The notes below the pieces were generated by a model. The model ran no database searches, was not told the origin of the DNA, and saw only the letters and a program-made list of their open reading frames with translations. From the NCBI RefSeq assembly GCF_000741205.1, contig NZ_JGYW01000001.1:167645-231644 (forward strand): a DNA stretch of 64,000 nt, in the 5' to 3' direction. The translations under genes and the position numbers were made by a program. Origin of the DNA: Bifidobacterium gallicum DSM 20093 = LMG 11596. GTDB taxonomy: Bacteria; Actinomycetota; Actinomycetes; Actinomycetales; Bifidobacteriaceae. Every line of letters begins with the position of its first letter. The stretch's first letter is position 1. Of this stretch, positions 28,629 to 36,520 are shown piece after piece.

Positions 28629-30230
28629 TCAGTACCAGTGCGGATTGCGGCTTTGCCACAGCTGCCATGCTTTGGATGGCGAACCGTAGTCGGCGCGTCC
28701 GGCGATGTATGCCAGACCCCAATCAATCTGGGCGGCCGCGTCGTCACGATAATACTTGCCATACGCCGCCATATTTTCGGGGAAATAGCATTGCGGAATG
28801 CCATAGGCCGGGCTTGTGGGGTTTTGCGCGTTCCAACGCCAGCCCGACTCATGGTTCCACAATTGCACGAGGTCGCTCCAGTTTTTACCCGTCCAACCGC
28901 GTTGCGCAGCAGCTCCAGCCGCATAGGCTTGGGCGGCACTGACCGAAGGTCGGAACAAGCGGCTGCCAGCACGCGCCTGCGCATCCGGGTCCGATGGCTG
29001 CGGTTGCGGCTGCGGCGTGGGCGTGGGTTTCGCGGGTGTTGTCGGTGTCGGCTTTGGCGTGGCCGTCTGCGTAGGTGTGGGCGTCGGTGTCGGCTTGGTC
29101 GTTGCACTGGGCGAGGCGCTCGGTTCAGGCGCGGAAGTGGCGGACTGCGACGGTGTGGGCGTTGCCTGCGGTGATGGATTATCCTGGTCGTCACCATCTG
29201 GCGTGTTTGACGTTCCGTCGTTGTTGTCGTCAGTGTTGTTCTCGCCAGTGCTGCTTTGGGTGTTGCCTGTATCGGTGCCGTTGCCGTCAGCCTCAGCAGT
29301 GTCGTTGCTATTGCTGTTGTCGCCGTTGTCACCGCTGGTATTGTCACTAGCCGACGGCGACGGTTCCGGCTCAGGTTCCGGTTCAGGGCCAATGGCCACA
29401 ATCGCGTCAATCGGCGTCTTCGTAATCTGTTGCGACAGCACGGTACGGTTTTCCTCATGGCCATCCACGTAGGTCACGCGATAGGTCGTGGTGCGCTCGC
29501 CCTCCACGCCAGGCTGTTCCACACGCGTTTGCCCCGGTTGCAATGTGGGATCCACGATTGTGCGCGTCTGGTAGGCGATCGGCTCGTGTTCCTCGATCTG
29601 GTCATGGGTCACGCGTTCCACGCGCAAAATGGTCGTCGTACCATCCTTATGCACGCTGACGCGGTCCTCTTTGCCCAACGTGATGCCCTTCGCATCAAGA
29701 ATCGACGCGGCCGGCAGATTACCGTTCTCCACAATGGAGCTTTTACCGTCGGCAATGACGGTGACGGGTCCGTTGGCGTTGATCACAATGCCGCCCGTGA
29801 GTCGGTTGTAGATGTTGTTGATGTCCACGCTGATGCGTGACGCGTCCACGTTGTTGGCTTCAAAGAAGCCAATCAGCTGTTCGGCGCTGTCGGCTACAGT
29901 CCAGAACGGCACTTCCTGGCCGTCAATCGAAATCGTCGTTTGGTAAGCGCTATTGACAGTGATGGTGGCATGATCGACCAAACCATCTGGCGAGTCAGAC
30001 GTGACAATGTCGTGCGTCTTGACTTGGATGCCCTGCTCTTCGAGCAACGCGTAGATGCTCGTCGCATAGGTTGTTACATGCGTGGTTTCACCATTGACGC
30101 TCAACGCCACGGCTTTGCGTGTGCTCACGCCAAACGCTATGCATGAGGCCAATGTCACCGCTACCGCCACAGTGGCCACGCGGATGCGCCGCAACACTGT
30201 CAAACGGTGTGGTGACCAACTTTTCGCCAT
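28629..30230 (-). CDS. RpfB-like cell-wall hydrolase (DUF348, G5 and lysozyme-like domains)
   Basis: 533 residues from ATG 30230, which has a perfect AGGAGG site. An N-terminal signal/anchor helix (RVATVAVAVTLASCIAFGV) is followed by DUF348 repeats (LSVNGETTHVTTYATSIYAL, and further copies), a G5 domain (about 215-280; EHEPIAYQTRTIVDPTL) and a long Ser/Thr/Pro/Glu linker with acidic EPEPEPEP. The C-terminal domain has a transglycosylase-like fold with WNHESGWRWNAQN and AYGIPQCY. It probably cleaves or remodels peptidoglycan, by analogy with resuscitation-promoting factor RpfB. It lies immediately before rsmA. Confidence 0.88.
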   Translation of the reverse strand: MAKSWSPHRLTVLRRIRVATVAVAVTLASCIAFGVSTRKAVALSVNGETTHVTTYATSIYALLEEQGIQVKTHDIVTSDSPDGLVDHATITVNSAYQTTISIDGQEVPFWTVADSAEQLIGFFEANNVDASRISVDINNIYNRLTGGIVINANGPVTVIADGKSSIVENGNLPAASILDAKGITLGKEDRVSVHKDGTTTILRVERVTHDQIEEHEPIAYQTRTIVDPTLQPGQTRVEQPGVEGERTTTYRVTYVDGHEENRTVLSQQITKTPIDAIVAIGPEPEPEPEPSPSASDNTSGDNGDNSNSNDTAEADGNGTDTGNTQSSTGENNTDDNNDGTSNTPDGDDQDNPSPQATPTPSQSATSAPEPSASPSATTKPTPTPTPTQTATPKPTPTTPAKPTPTPQPQPQPSDPDAQARAGSRLFRPSVSAAQAYAAGAAAQRGWTGKNWSDLVQLWNHESGWRWNAQNPTSPAYGIPQCYFPENMAAYGKYYRDDAAAQIDWGLAYIAGRADYGSPSKAWQLWQSRNPHWY

Positions 30231-30570
30231 GAGATCCTCCTGTGACTGGCGCCACGCCAAGCGGCATCCAAATCCCTCTCCATCCTTGCACATGGCGTAT
30301 GCATCTGCATAGAGGTAGTTCGCGAAATCATCGCACTATCACGCAACATCATGCATACAAGTCGACTACCACATTTGCAGTAGAAAATGTGGAAATTTAC
30401 GTAAGCTTCTACCCGGATTCGGGAAGAGTGTCGTACAACGATGCTTGCGGCGTGCTTGTCGACCAAATCTAAGACGGGTTATGGGGATCCTTGGACGCTC
30501 GGTAGGGGGGCAGCTTCGGAACGCCATGTATCGCGCACCACATGGCGCATGGGGACCTAAGTCGCGACCA

Positions 30571-30623
30571 GAAAAATAAAAAAAGGTCCTCGAGGTACGT
30601 CTCTGGCGCGTATCCTCGGGACC
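30571..30623 (-). terminator. Second terminator of the 6C-like RNA unit
   Basis: Minus-strand hairpin with a 14-bp stem interrupted by single bulges (30585-30623), followed on the minus strand by a run of seven T then ATTTTT (30571-30584). Placed 20 bases past the first terminator; a tandem back-up. Confidence 0.75.
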
Positions 30624-30634
30624 CGTTAGAAAAC

Positions 30635-30798
30635 AAAAGAAAAAGGGGGCGAGAGAGAAGGGGATATTCCCGCCCCCGTCAGACGAGGCTGGTTGGGGGG
30701 ATGCCTCGTCTGGATCAGGGTCCCATGGTTTGGGGATGCCCCTGATCTCTTACTCAGTGGTAAGTCGATCGATACGGATGACTCCGTAATGTTTTGGC
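30635..30798 (-). ncRNA. Probable 6C-type small RNA
   Basis: A transcript of about 160 nt on the minus strand is predicted from a strong promoter (TTGAAG, 17 bases, TACAAT) to a G/C-rich hairpin with a U tract. Reading 5' to 3' it has two short hairpins, then hairpin GATCAGGG...CCCTGATC (30747-30713) and hairpin CAGACGAGGC...GCCTCGTCTG (30712-30680). Their loops hold C-runs after GCAT: four in the first, six in the second (CCCCCC). The terminator hairpin GGGGGCG...CGCCCCC (30677-30645) is followed by TTTTTCTTTT. Paired stem-loops with six-C loops are the definition of the actinobacterial 6C RNA family. Family identity is inferred, since I could not run a covariance model. Confidence 0.6.
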
Positions 30799-30804
30799 AT
30801 AATT

Positions 30805-30833
30805 ATTGTACATTATGGAGCGCCGCTCTTCAA
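30805..30833 (-). promoter_or_regulatory. Promoter of the 6C-like RNA
   Basis: Minus-strand -35 TTGAAG (30833-30828), 17-base spacer and -10 TACAAT (30810-30805). Predicted start at about 30798. No coding region lies behind it, which fits an RNA gene. Elsewhere in the 30231-30924 gap no gene is seen. Confidence 0.65.
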
Positions 30834-30924
30834 CGCGTATACCGGCCTGCGGGGTCGGTTTCCGGCATGCCTAAGGGGGCATGAACCCGTGCGTTTGCAA
30901 AGCGCTGCACACATGATGTACAAG

Positions 30925-30998
30925 AGCCTCCTGTCGGGATCGAACCGACGACCTGCCGCTTACAAGGCGGCCGCTCTGGCCATCTGAGCTAAGGAGGC
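30925..30998 (-). tRNA. tRNA-Thr (anticodon UGU)
   Basis: 74-nt cloverleaf on the minus strand, GCCTCC pairing with GGAGGC in the acceptor stem and discriminator T. The D arm starts TTAGCTCAGATGG. The anticodon stem GCCGC/GCGGC closes loop CTTGTAA (anticodon TGT). The T arm has GGTTCGATCC. CCA is not encoded. A candidate promoter, TTGCAC-16-TATGCT on the minus strand, lies about 110-140 bases upstream (31108-31135). Confidence 0.95.
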
Positions 30999-31225
30999 AA
31001 TCAGCGGCACATGCCGCGAATCAAATCCGCAGCATGGCTTGCGCCACGTTCCATTGTGCACTGCATGCGCCGTTTCGCAAAATGCAGTTCACTGGCAACG
31101 AATCACCAGCATACCAGTATGCGCGACGAGTGCAAACGCGTCAGGCACGTCGCGCCTGTCGTGCGCGCCCGCGCGGGACGTAGGCTCTCGCGCGGACATG
31201 CGTCGTGCTGATTGTTAGCAGATTG

Positions 31226-32233
31226 TTACTTGTCGCCGGACGAGGCAGTGTCGTCCGAACCTGTCAGCGGTGCGCCGTTGGCGCCAATCGACGGCATCAC
31301 GCCAGCCACACCGACCTTGTCGGCGGGAAGTCCGATGGCTTTCAAGAACGCTTCCGTCATTGATGCTGTGGAAGCAGAGGCTGTATTCATATCCCAGAAA
31401 TGTCCATTGATCGTCACGGTCGGCGTAGTCATGGACCCCTTGAGGCTGCCTGACACATTCCACAGCTCTTCGCGCATCGGCGTATAGGTGTTGACTGAAG
31501 ACAGCCATGCGTCATAACCGCGCTGCGCCGCCGCTTCAGCGATTTCATGGTCGATGCCGGCCGATTCCACCTGCTCCACGAGTTGCTTGTTCGACACGGG
31601 TTCGTAGCCCGAACCTTCTTCCGGCTGGAAATCGGACTTGTAGAAGTTCGTCATCAAAGCGAGCAAATGTTCGGGATCATCGTCATGGTCGGCCACATAC
31701 AGCGCCATGTTGGCGGCACGGCTTGAATATTCGTCGGTGCTGAACCGGTCCATGAACGACATGAAATGCAGGTCCAGGTTGACCTGACCGGCCTTCATCA
31801 TCTTTTCAAGGTCCTGGTCGAGGTTGCGGTTGAGGCTGCCGCAACCCGGGCACATGAAGTCCATGTAGATGCCGATAGTCGGGGCATCCGCCACCTTCTT
31901 GCCGTAGCCGTCCTTCGACATGAGGATGCCACCTTGGTCGTCGGCATATTTGGGCTTCGTGCTGACATTCTGCAACGCGTTGTATGCCTCCTCTTTGGTG
32001 GAGGCCGTGGAAGTCGAGGATTGCGAATCAGCCGGGTGCAAGTTCCTATACACTGCCACGCCTGCCACAATCAGCAATGCGATCACCACAACAGCGACGA
32101 CAATCCCCACAATGGTCTGCTGCTTGCGTTCTTTGGCCGCCTGTTCTTCACGGGCCTTGCGTTGCGCCTGTTCGGCGGCGCGCCGCTCGGCGCGCGTTGC
32201 ACGCCGCTCCGTGTTCTTGCCGTTTTGGGCCAT
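31226..32233 (-). CDS. Membrane-anchored DsbA-like thioredoxin-fold protein
   Basis: 335 residues from ATG 32233 (AGGAAAGGA upstream). A highly charged cytoplasmic N-terminus (Arg/Ala/Glu-rich, about 1-38) is followed by one membrane helix (TIVGIVVAVVVIALLIVAGVAV, first 20 residues of it at 40-59) and an extracellular domain of the DsbA/Thioredoxin_4 type. The active site reads MCPGC, with Cys128 and Cys131. Near the C-terminus is the cis-proline context TPTVTINGHFWD. Probably a thiol oxidoreductase for secreted proteins. No partner VKOR or DsbB gene is next to it. Confidence 0.87.
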   Translation of the reverse strand: MAQNGKNTERRATRAERRAAEQAQRKAREEQAAKERKQQTIVGIVVAVVVIALLIVAGVAVYRNLHPADSQSSTSTASTKEEAYNALQNVSTKPKYADDQGGILMSKDGYGKKVADAPTIGIYMDFMCPGCGSLNRNLDQDLEKMMKAGQVNLDLHFMSFMDRFSTDEYSSRAANMALYVADHDDDPEHLLALMTNFYKSDFQPEEGSGYEPVSNKQLVEQVESAGIDHEIAEAAAQRGYDAWLSSVNTYTPMREELWNVSGSLKGSMTTPTVTINGHFWDMNTASASTASMTEAFLKAIGLPADKVGVAGVMPSIGANGAPLTGSDDTASSGDK

Positions 32234-32414
32234 CCCACGTGTCCTTTCCTCATTGGTATTGGCTCCGGTCATGGCCGGGGCAGTCTGCTTCCATGCTATC
32301 CATGACCGCAGGCAACCAATATGGCCGTTCGCGAACGCAACAACCCGCGCCAGCGCTCAACCATGGCTGCGCCAGTGTTCACGGGAACAGGAAAGGCATA
32401 TGGTCGCTTGGTCG

Positions 32415-34670
32415 CTACCACTGATTCCATTGCAGGGCGGCACCCAGTGGCGCCCAGTCAATCGGATTCGACGTGGCAAGCCATAGCGAAGCCAGCGCCA
32501 GCAGCACGATCCATACGCCAAGCAAAATGCGCGTATGCCACGCCATGCCTGCATGCCGTTGCGGCACGTTCCAGACCGTATGCGATGCCATCGTGCCCGC
32601 AGCCAGGCGCACGAGCTTGCCGCCGCCCACAGCCGCGCCCACAAACCAGCCAATGCCGCCCGCCGCGCCCAGCACCAATCCCGACAACGAGAGCGGCGCC
32701 TCGGCTGGCAACGGCAACGTCACAGCCGGCCAGCCATTGAGCGGTGTCATCGTCAATGGCAGCTGCAGCGCCCAACAGCCCGCGATGCCCACCACAGCGG
32801 CCACGGCCACAAACAGCAAACTCGCAGGCACGGCAAACAGCAGCGCATGCACCAGATGCCAAGGGTAGGTCGCCAGCCGCCGCAACACATCGGTACCGCG
32901 CCGCAACCCGCCGTGACGCGCCTGACGCTGGATTTGTTTGCGCGTGTTGAGTCCATACGCGGCCAGCAGCCACAGCATCAGACTCCCGGCCGCACCCGCC
33001 AGCGCAGGATGCGAAGCCGCCAGCACGCCCGTCACTAGCGCGATCGCCGCCAGCGGCCACCATGCGCCGCGCTGCAACCTCGCGACCTGCTCCGCTTCAA
33101 GCTGTTCGGGAGAGCCCAACGGCAGCCCACGCATGATGGCCGCGCCGTCTTCACCGTCTTCACCGTCCGCGCCATCTGCAGTGCTTGCGTTGCCCATACT
33201 GCCTGTATTGCCTGCGTTGTTCCCGCCGTACTGCATGCCAGCAAAACCGTTCGCCGCACCGACGTCGCCATCCGTCCGCGCGCTCCGGTCCGCTATCGAG
33301 TGCGGCTGCACAGGCTCAAATCCGGGCAGCATCGCGTCCGCCGGCCCGTTGGCCATGACCGTCGTCTCCGCGCCGGCTTGCCGTGCGGCGGGTGGCGTTG
33401 CGGTTCCCGGCACTACGGCGGGCATGATTGCTGTGGCGCCATCATGCGTCGGCTCAACGCGCCGTCGCGTGGGCTCACCTGCTGTCTGCTGCCACGGCGC
33501 TGTCAACGGCGCGCGCATCACTTGCGTCCACGCTGTTTCGCCCGGCTGTGCAGTAACTCCCGTTGGCGCCATGACTCTCGTCTGGCGATCCGCTTGTCTC
33601 GCCGCCGGCATGACCCGTGTGGGCGTCGCCATTCCCGCCACTCGCCTTGGCGCGCTGGCATTGATTGATGATTCCTGTGGTGGCGCTGGAGGCGCTGAAG
33701 CCACAGATCGCGCACCGCGCATACCAGGCTTCGTTCCAGCCCAACATGTACGCGGATTGGTGCCATCGGCACCTGCCTCAAAAGGGAGCATCACCCCTTC
33801 GCCGTCCCCATCGTCGCTTAACCAGGCGTCGGCCGTAATGGCCGCCAACAGTTCTTCGGGACCAATGCGCCGTGAGCGGTCGGGATGCAATGCGGCCCGG
33901 AACGCAGCCACCGTGCGCGGCGGCAAACCCGCCAAATCCGCATTGCCCGCAGCTTCGCGAGCCAACACCACATCCATCGGCGTCACGCCAAACACGGGCC
34001 TACCCGTCGCCGCGAACGCCAACACCGAAGCCAACGACCACCAGTCAGTCAATGCATCGGATTCAGCACCCTCCAAAATCTCAGGCGCAATGAATCCCGG
34101 CGTACCCATGACCAGACCCGTGCGCGTCACATGGCTTTCACCCTGACCCATGGCAATGCCAAAGTCCACGAGCACAGGACCCGCCATCGACACCATGATG
34201 TTCGTGGGTTTGATGTCTCGATGCACAATATCGGCATCATGCACAGCCTGCACCGCAGCGATCAGCCGGCTGGCCAAACGTTCCAGGTCATGGCCCACAT
34301 AGGGCCCATTGACTTTCACATCATCACGCAAATTGCGGCCATCAATCAGATCCGTCACAATGAACGCGAGTGAATCGTCCAGTTCCATATCGACGATGCT
34401 GCATACGCCCGGATCATGGATGCGTCGCAATGCCATGGCTTCGCGACGCAAGCGCTCGCGTGCCGTAATGCGTTCCCTGCCGTCGGGGTCATCAGCCAAC
34501 GGCTGGTCGTCATTGAGTGAGTCCAACAGGATCTTCATGGCATAAGCGTTGCCACCACCATCCTCGACCTTCCAGACCGAACCCATGGCGCCGGATCCGA
34601 GCCGGGAAATCAGCTCGTAGCCGCCCACCTCGTTTCCGGGCTCAAGATTCAATGCATGCCATTCACTCAT
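32415..34670 (-). CDS. Transmembrane Ser/Thr protein kinase
   Basis: 751 residues from ATG 34670. A complete Hanks-type kinase domain occupies about residues 15-285: glycine loop GSGAMGSVWK, Lys46 in YAMKIL, catalytic Asp152 in HRDIKPTN, DFG at 169-171, and the activation segment VTRTGLVMGTPGFIAPE. A low-complexity middle region (about 300-545) carries repeated TRVM/TQVM-like segments that might be phosphosites. The C-terminus has about four hydrophobic helices instead of PASTA repeats, so the sensor is not a muropeptide-binding ectodomain. The gene starts about 100 bases from the 53-bp dyad array at 34776-35175. The murJ pseudokinase in this window is one possible substrate type. Confidence 0.9.
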   Translation of the reverse strand: MSEWHALNLEPGNEVGGYELISRLGSGAMGSVWKVEDGGGNAYAMKILLDSLNDDQPLADDPDGRERITARERLRREAMALRRIHDPGVCSIVDMELDDSLAFIVTDLIDGRNLRDDVKVNGPYVGHDLERLASRLIAAVQAVHDADIVHRDIKPTNIMVSMAGPVLVDFGIAMGQGESHVTRTGLVMGTPGFIAPEILEGAESDALTDWWSLASVLAFAATGRPVFGVTPMDVVLAREAAGNADLAGLPPRTVAAFRAALHPDRSRRIGPEELLAAITADAWLSDDGDGEGVMLPFEAGADGTNPRTCWAGTKPGMRGARSVASAPPAPPQESSINASAPRRVAGMATPTRVMPAARQADRQTRVMAPTGVTAQPGETAWTQVMRAPLTAPWQQTAGEPTRRRVEPTHDGATAIMPAVVPGTATPPAARQAGAETTVMANGPADAMLPGFEPVQPHSIADRSARTDGDVGAANGFAGMQYGGNNAGNTGSMGNASTADGADGEDGEDGAAIMRGLPLGSPEQLEAEQVARLQRGAWWPLAAIALVTGVLAASHPALAGAAGSLMLWLLAAYGLNTRKQIQRQARHGGLRRGTDVLRRLATYPWHLVHALLFAVPASLLFVAVAAVVGIAGCWALQLPLTMTPLNGWPAVTLPLPAEAPLSLSGLVLGAAGGIGWFVGAAVGGGKLVRLAAGTMASHTVWNVPQRHAGMAWHTRILLGVWIVLLALASLWLATSNPIDWAPLGAALQWNQW

Positions 34671-34775
34671 GCGACCCATCGTAGCGAGGGGCAACAATCG
34701 CCGCAGCCCAATTACCAGTAAGGGAATTTTGCAACCAAGGGGATGTGCCTCTCAAAACCCACTCCCATCCCATAA

Positions 34776-35175
34776 ACGCACCTCCCCTGACCAGCCCGGT
34801 CAGGAAAACCGCACTTTCGCGCCACAAACTGCATCTCTCCTGACCGGTCTGGTCAGGAAAAACGCAGTTACGCCTCCGGAAGTGCATCTCTCCGTACCGG
34901 CCTGGTCAGGAAAACCCCGCCTTCCTCCCAAAAGTGCATCTCTCCCAACCAGGCTGGTCAGGAAAACCGCACTTTCGCGCCGCAAAATGTATCTCTCCTT
35001 ACCAGCATGGTCAGGAAAATTGCACTTTCCCGCCCCAAACTGCATCTCTCCTGACCGGCCTGGTCAGGAAAACTGCAGTTTCATCTCTGGAAGCGCATCT
35101 TTCCTGACCAAGCTGGTCAGGGTAACTACATTTGCGCCTCTAGAAGCGCATCTTTCCGTACCGGGCTGGTCATCT
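34776..35175. repeat. Array A: eight tandem dyad elements with a 53-bp period
   Basis: Eight units share the core [left half]-N5-GGTCA. The right half GGTCAGG starts at 34798, 34851, 34904, 34956, 35009, 35062, 35115 and 35168 (the last reads GGTCATC). Steps are 53, 53, 52, 53, 53, 53 and 53. Left halves are TGACC (units 1, 2, 6, 7), GTACC (3, 8), CAACC (4) and TTACC (5). Around the core the units share TGCATCTCTCC upstream and AAAA downstream. It lies between the kinase start and the channel stop. It is neither coding (period not a multiple of three) nor CRISPR. Confidence 0.85.
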
Positions 35176-35226
35176 GGGTGACGATTCGGCCGCTGTGTGT
35201 GGGCTGGAGCTGTTGGGGCTTGTGTG

Positions 35227-36405
35227 TTATTTGCGGCGCCGCGGGCTGTGATAGGTGCTTTGGCTGCTGTAACGGCGCTTGCGGCGCGTGGTGCCAGGCG
35301 TTGATGCGCTTGGCGACGTGGACTGCTGTGCGGATGGCGCCGATTCTTGCGAAGAGGTCGGGTCTTGCGAGGGGGTTGGGGTTTGCGTGGATGCGGACTG
35401 CTCACCTGATGGGTGAGTTGACGCGGTGTGGGCGGACGTGTGGTGGCCCAAAGTGTGGTCGATGTTCCGATTGACGGTTTTGTCGGGCTTGAACGATGGG
35501 TTGGATGCGTCGTTGGCAGTACTGGCTGCGTGGGTTTTGTCTACTGCACGGCTGACCAGATCGCTATGCGCTTGGGCGAGCGCAGCCGCCACTTCAACCG
35601 GCAAATTGCCGTTTTTGATGGCTTGATGCGTTCTCTTGCGTGCGCGTTTGTTGAATTGGCGCAATTGTTGAATCTCGGCATTGAGGTTCGACACGGTTTC
35701 CGTCAGTCGCAGCATCTCGGCCTGCATCAGGCGCGTTTCAGCCGTCGTGGGAGGTCGGGTCGCCGTGTCGTCGGCCACTTGCTGTTCTTCAGTGACGTTC
35801 TCACGGTGGATCTGGTCAATGATCCACGATGAAATCATGGCGGTTACAATACCGATCATTGCGATGCCTGTCAGCATCAAGCCCACAGCCACGCAACGGC
35901 CCATCACGGTCACGGGATGCACATCGCCGTAGCCGACTGTCGTCACCGTGACGAACGCCCACCATACGGCGTTGCCGAATGACGTGATGCTGGCTCCCGG
36001 CGCATTGTGTCCCACTGAGTATTCGGCCAATGCGCCCACATAGATCAACATTGAGAACATGCAAATGGCATACGCTGTGATGCGTCCGCGCACAGCCCCT
36101 CCGGCTGTGCGGTTGAAAATCTGCAGCATGGCGAGCAGTCGCAACAGCTGCAACGGTCGGAACACTGGTAGCACCAGTGTGAGCAGTAGCAGCAGGTTTT
36201 GTTTGAACCATTGCCATTTGTTCTCGGCCAAACGCCAGCACACAATGTAGTCGAGTACGTAAATGGCCCAGATCACGTCAATCACCACATTGCATGCGAG
36301 CGCATAGGAATTGCCCAATACGAGCCACGAATAGGCAAACAGGAATATGACTGATGAGATGAACATCGGTATATCAGTGAACTTGTGCCATTTCGCGAGA
36401 GTCAT
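35227..36405 (-). CDS. Voltage-gated-type potassium channel subunit
   Basis: 392 residues from ATG 36405. The N-terminal half has several membrane helices with an arginine-containing S4-like stretch (FRPLQLLRLLAMLQIF), a pore loop with the potassium selectivity filter TVGYGD, and a final helix (VGLMLTGIAMIGIVTAMISSW). A coiled-coil region follows (about 215-270, LRLTETVSNLNAEIQQLRQ), then a long Ser/Thr/Pro low-complexity tail ending in basic RRKRR. No RCK domain is present. A -10 TACAAT sits 7 bases before the ATG with no ribosome site, so the mRNA may be leaderless. Divergent from the GH3 gene. Confidence 0.88.
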   Translation of the reverse strand: MTLAKWHKFTDIPMFISSVIFLFAYSWLVLGNSYALACNVVIDVIWAIYVLDYIVCWRLAENKWQWFKQNLLLLLTLVLPVFRPLQLLRLLAMLQIFNRTAGGAVRGRITAYAICMFSMLIYVGALAEYSVGHNAPGASITSFGNAVWWAFVTVTTVGYGDVHPVTVMGRCVAVGLMLTGIAMIGIVTAMISSWIIDQIHRENVTEEQQVADDTATRPPTTAETRLMQAEMLRLTETVSNLNAEIQQLRQFNKRARKRTHQAIKNGNLPVEVAAALAQAHSDLVSRAVDKTHAASTANDASNPSFKPDKTVNRNIDHTLGHHTSAHTASTHPSGEQSASTQTPTPSQDPTSSQESAPSAQQSTSPSASTPGTTRRKRRYSSQSTYHSPRRRK

Positions 36406-36520
36406 GGTTAGATTGTAGGGGATGGCGCCGTGGCCTTTTTCTCGCTGCGCAAGGCCTGCACAGCATGGTGGCGGCATCGGTACCCGAATATGCGACGCAA
36501 CGGAAATGGGAAGTGAACAT

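Noticed and set aside
30585-30747. The hairpins as a plus-strand attenuator
   Set aside because: On the plus strand there are A runs, not T runs, after the stems, and no plus-strand gene follows; the minus-strand reading explains every element.
34776-35175. Array A as a CRISPR locus
   Set aside because: The stretches between the dyads are short and similar to one another instead of unique spacers, the period is only 53, and no cas gene is in the window. The same argument applies to array B at 50111-50372.
34669-35181. Open frame of about 170 codons across array A (plus strand)
   Set aside because: The 53-base period moves the frame at each unit, the residues do not repeat in register, and it overlaps the kinase start.
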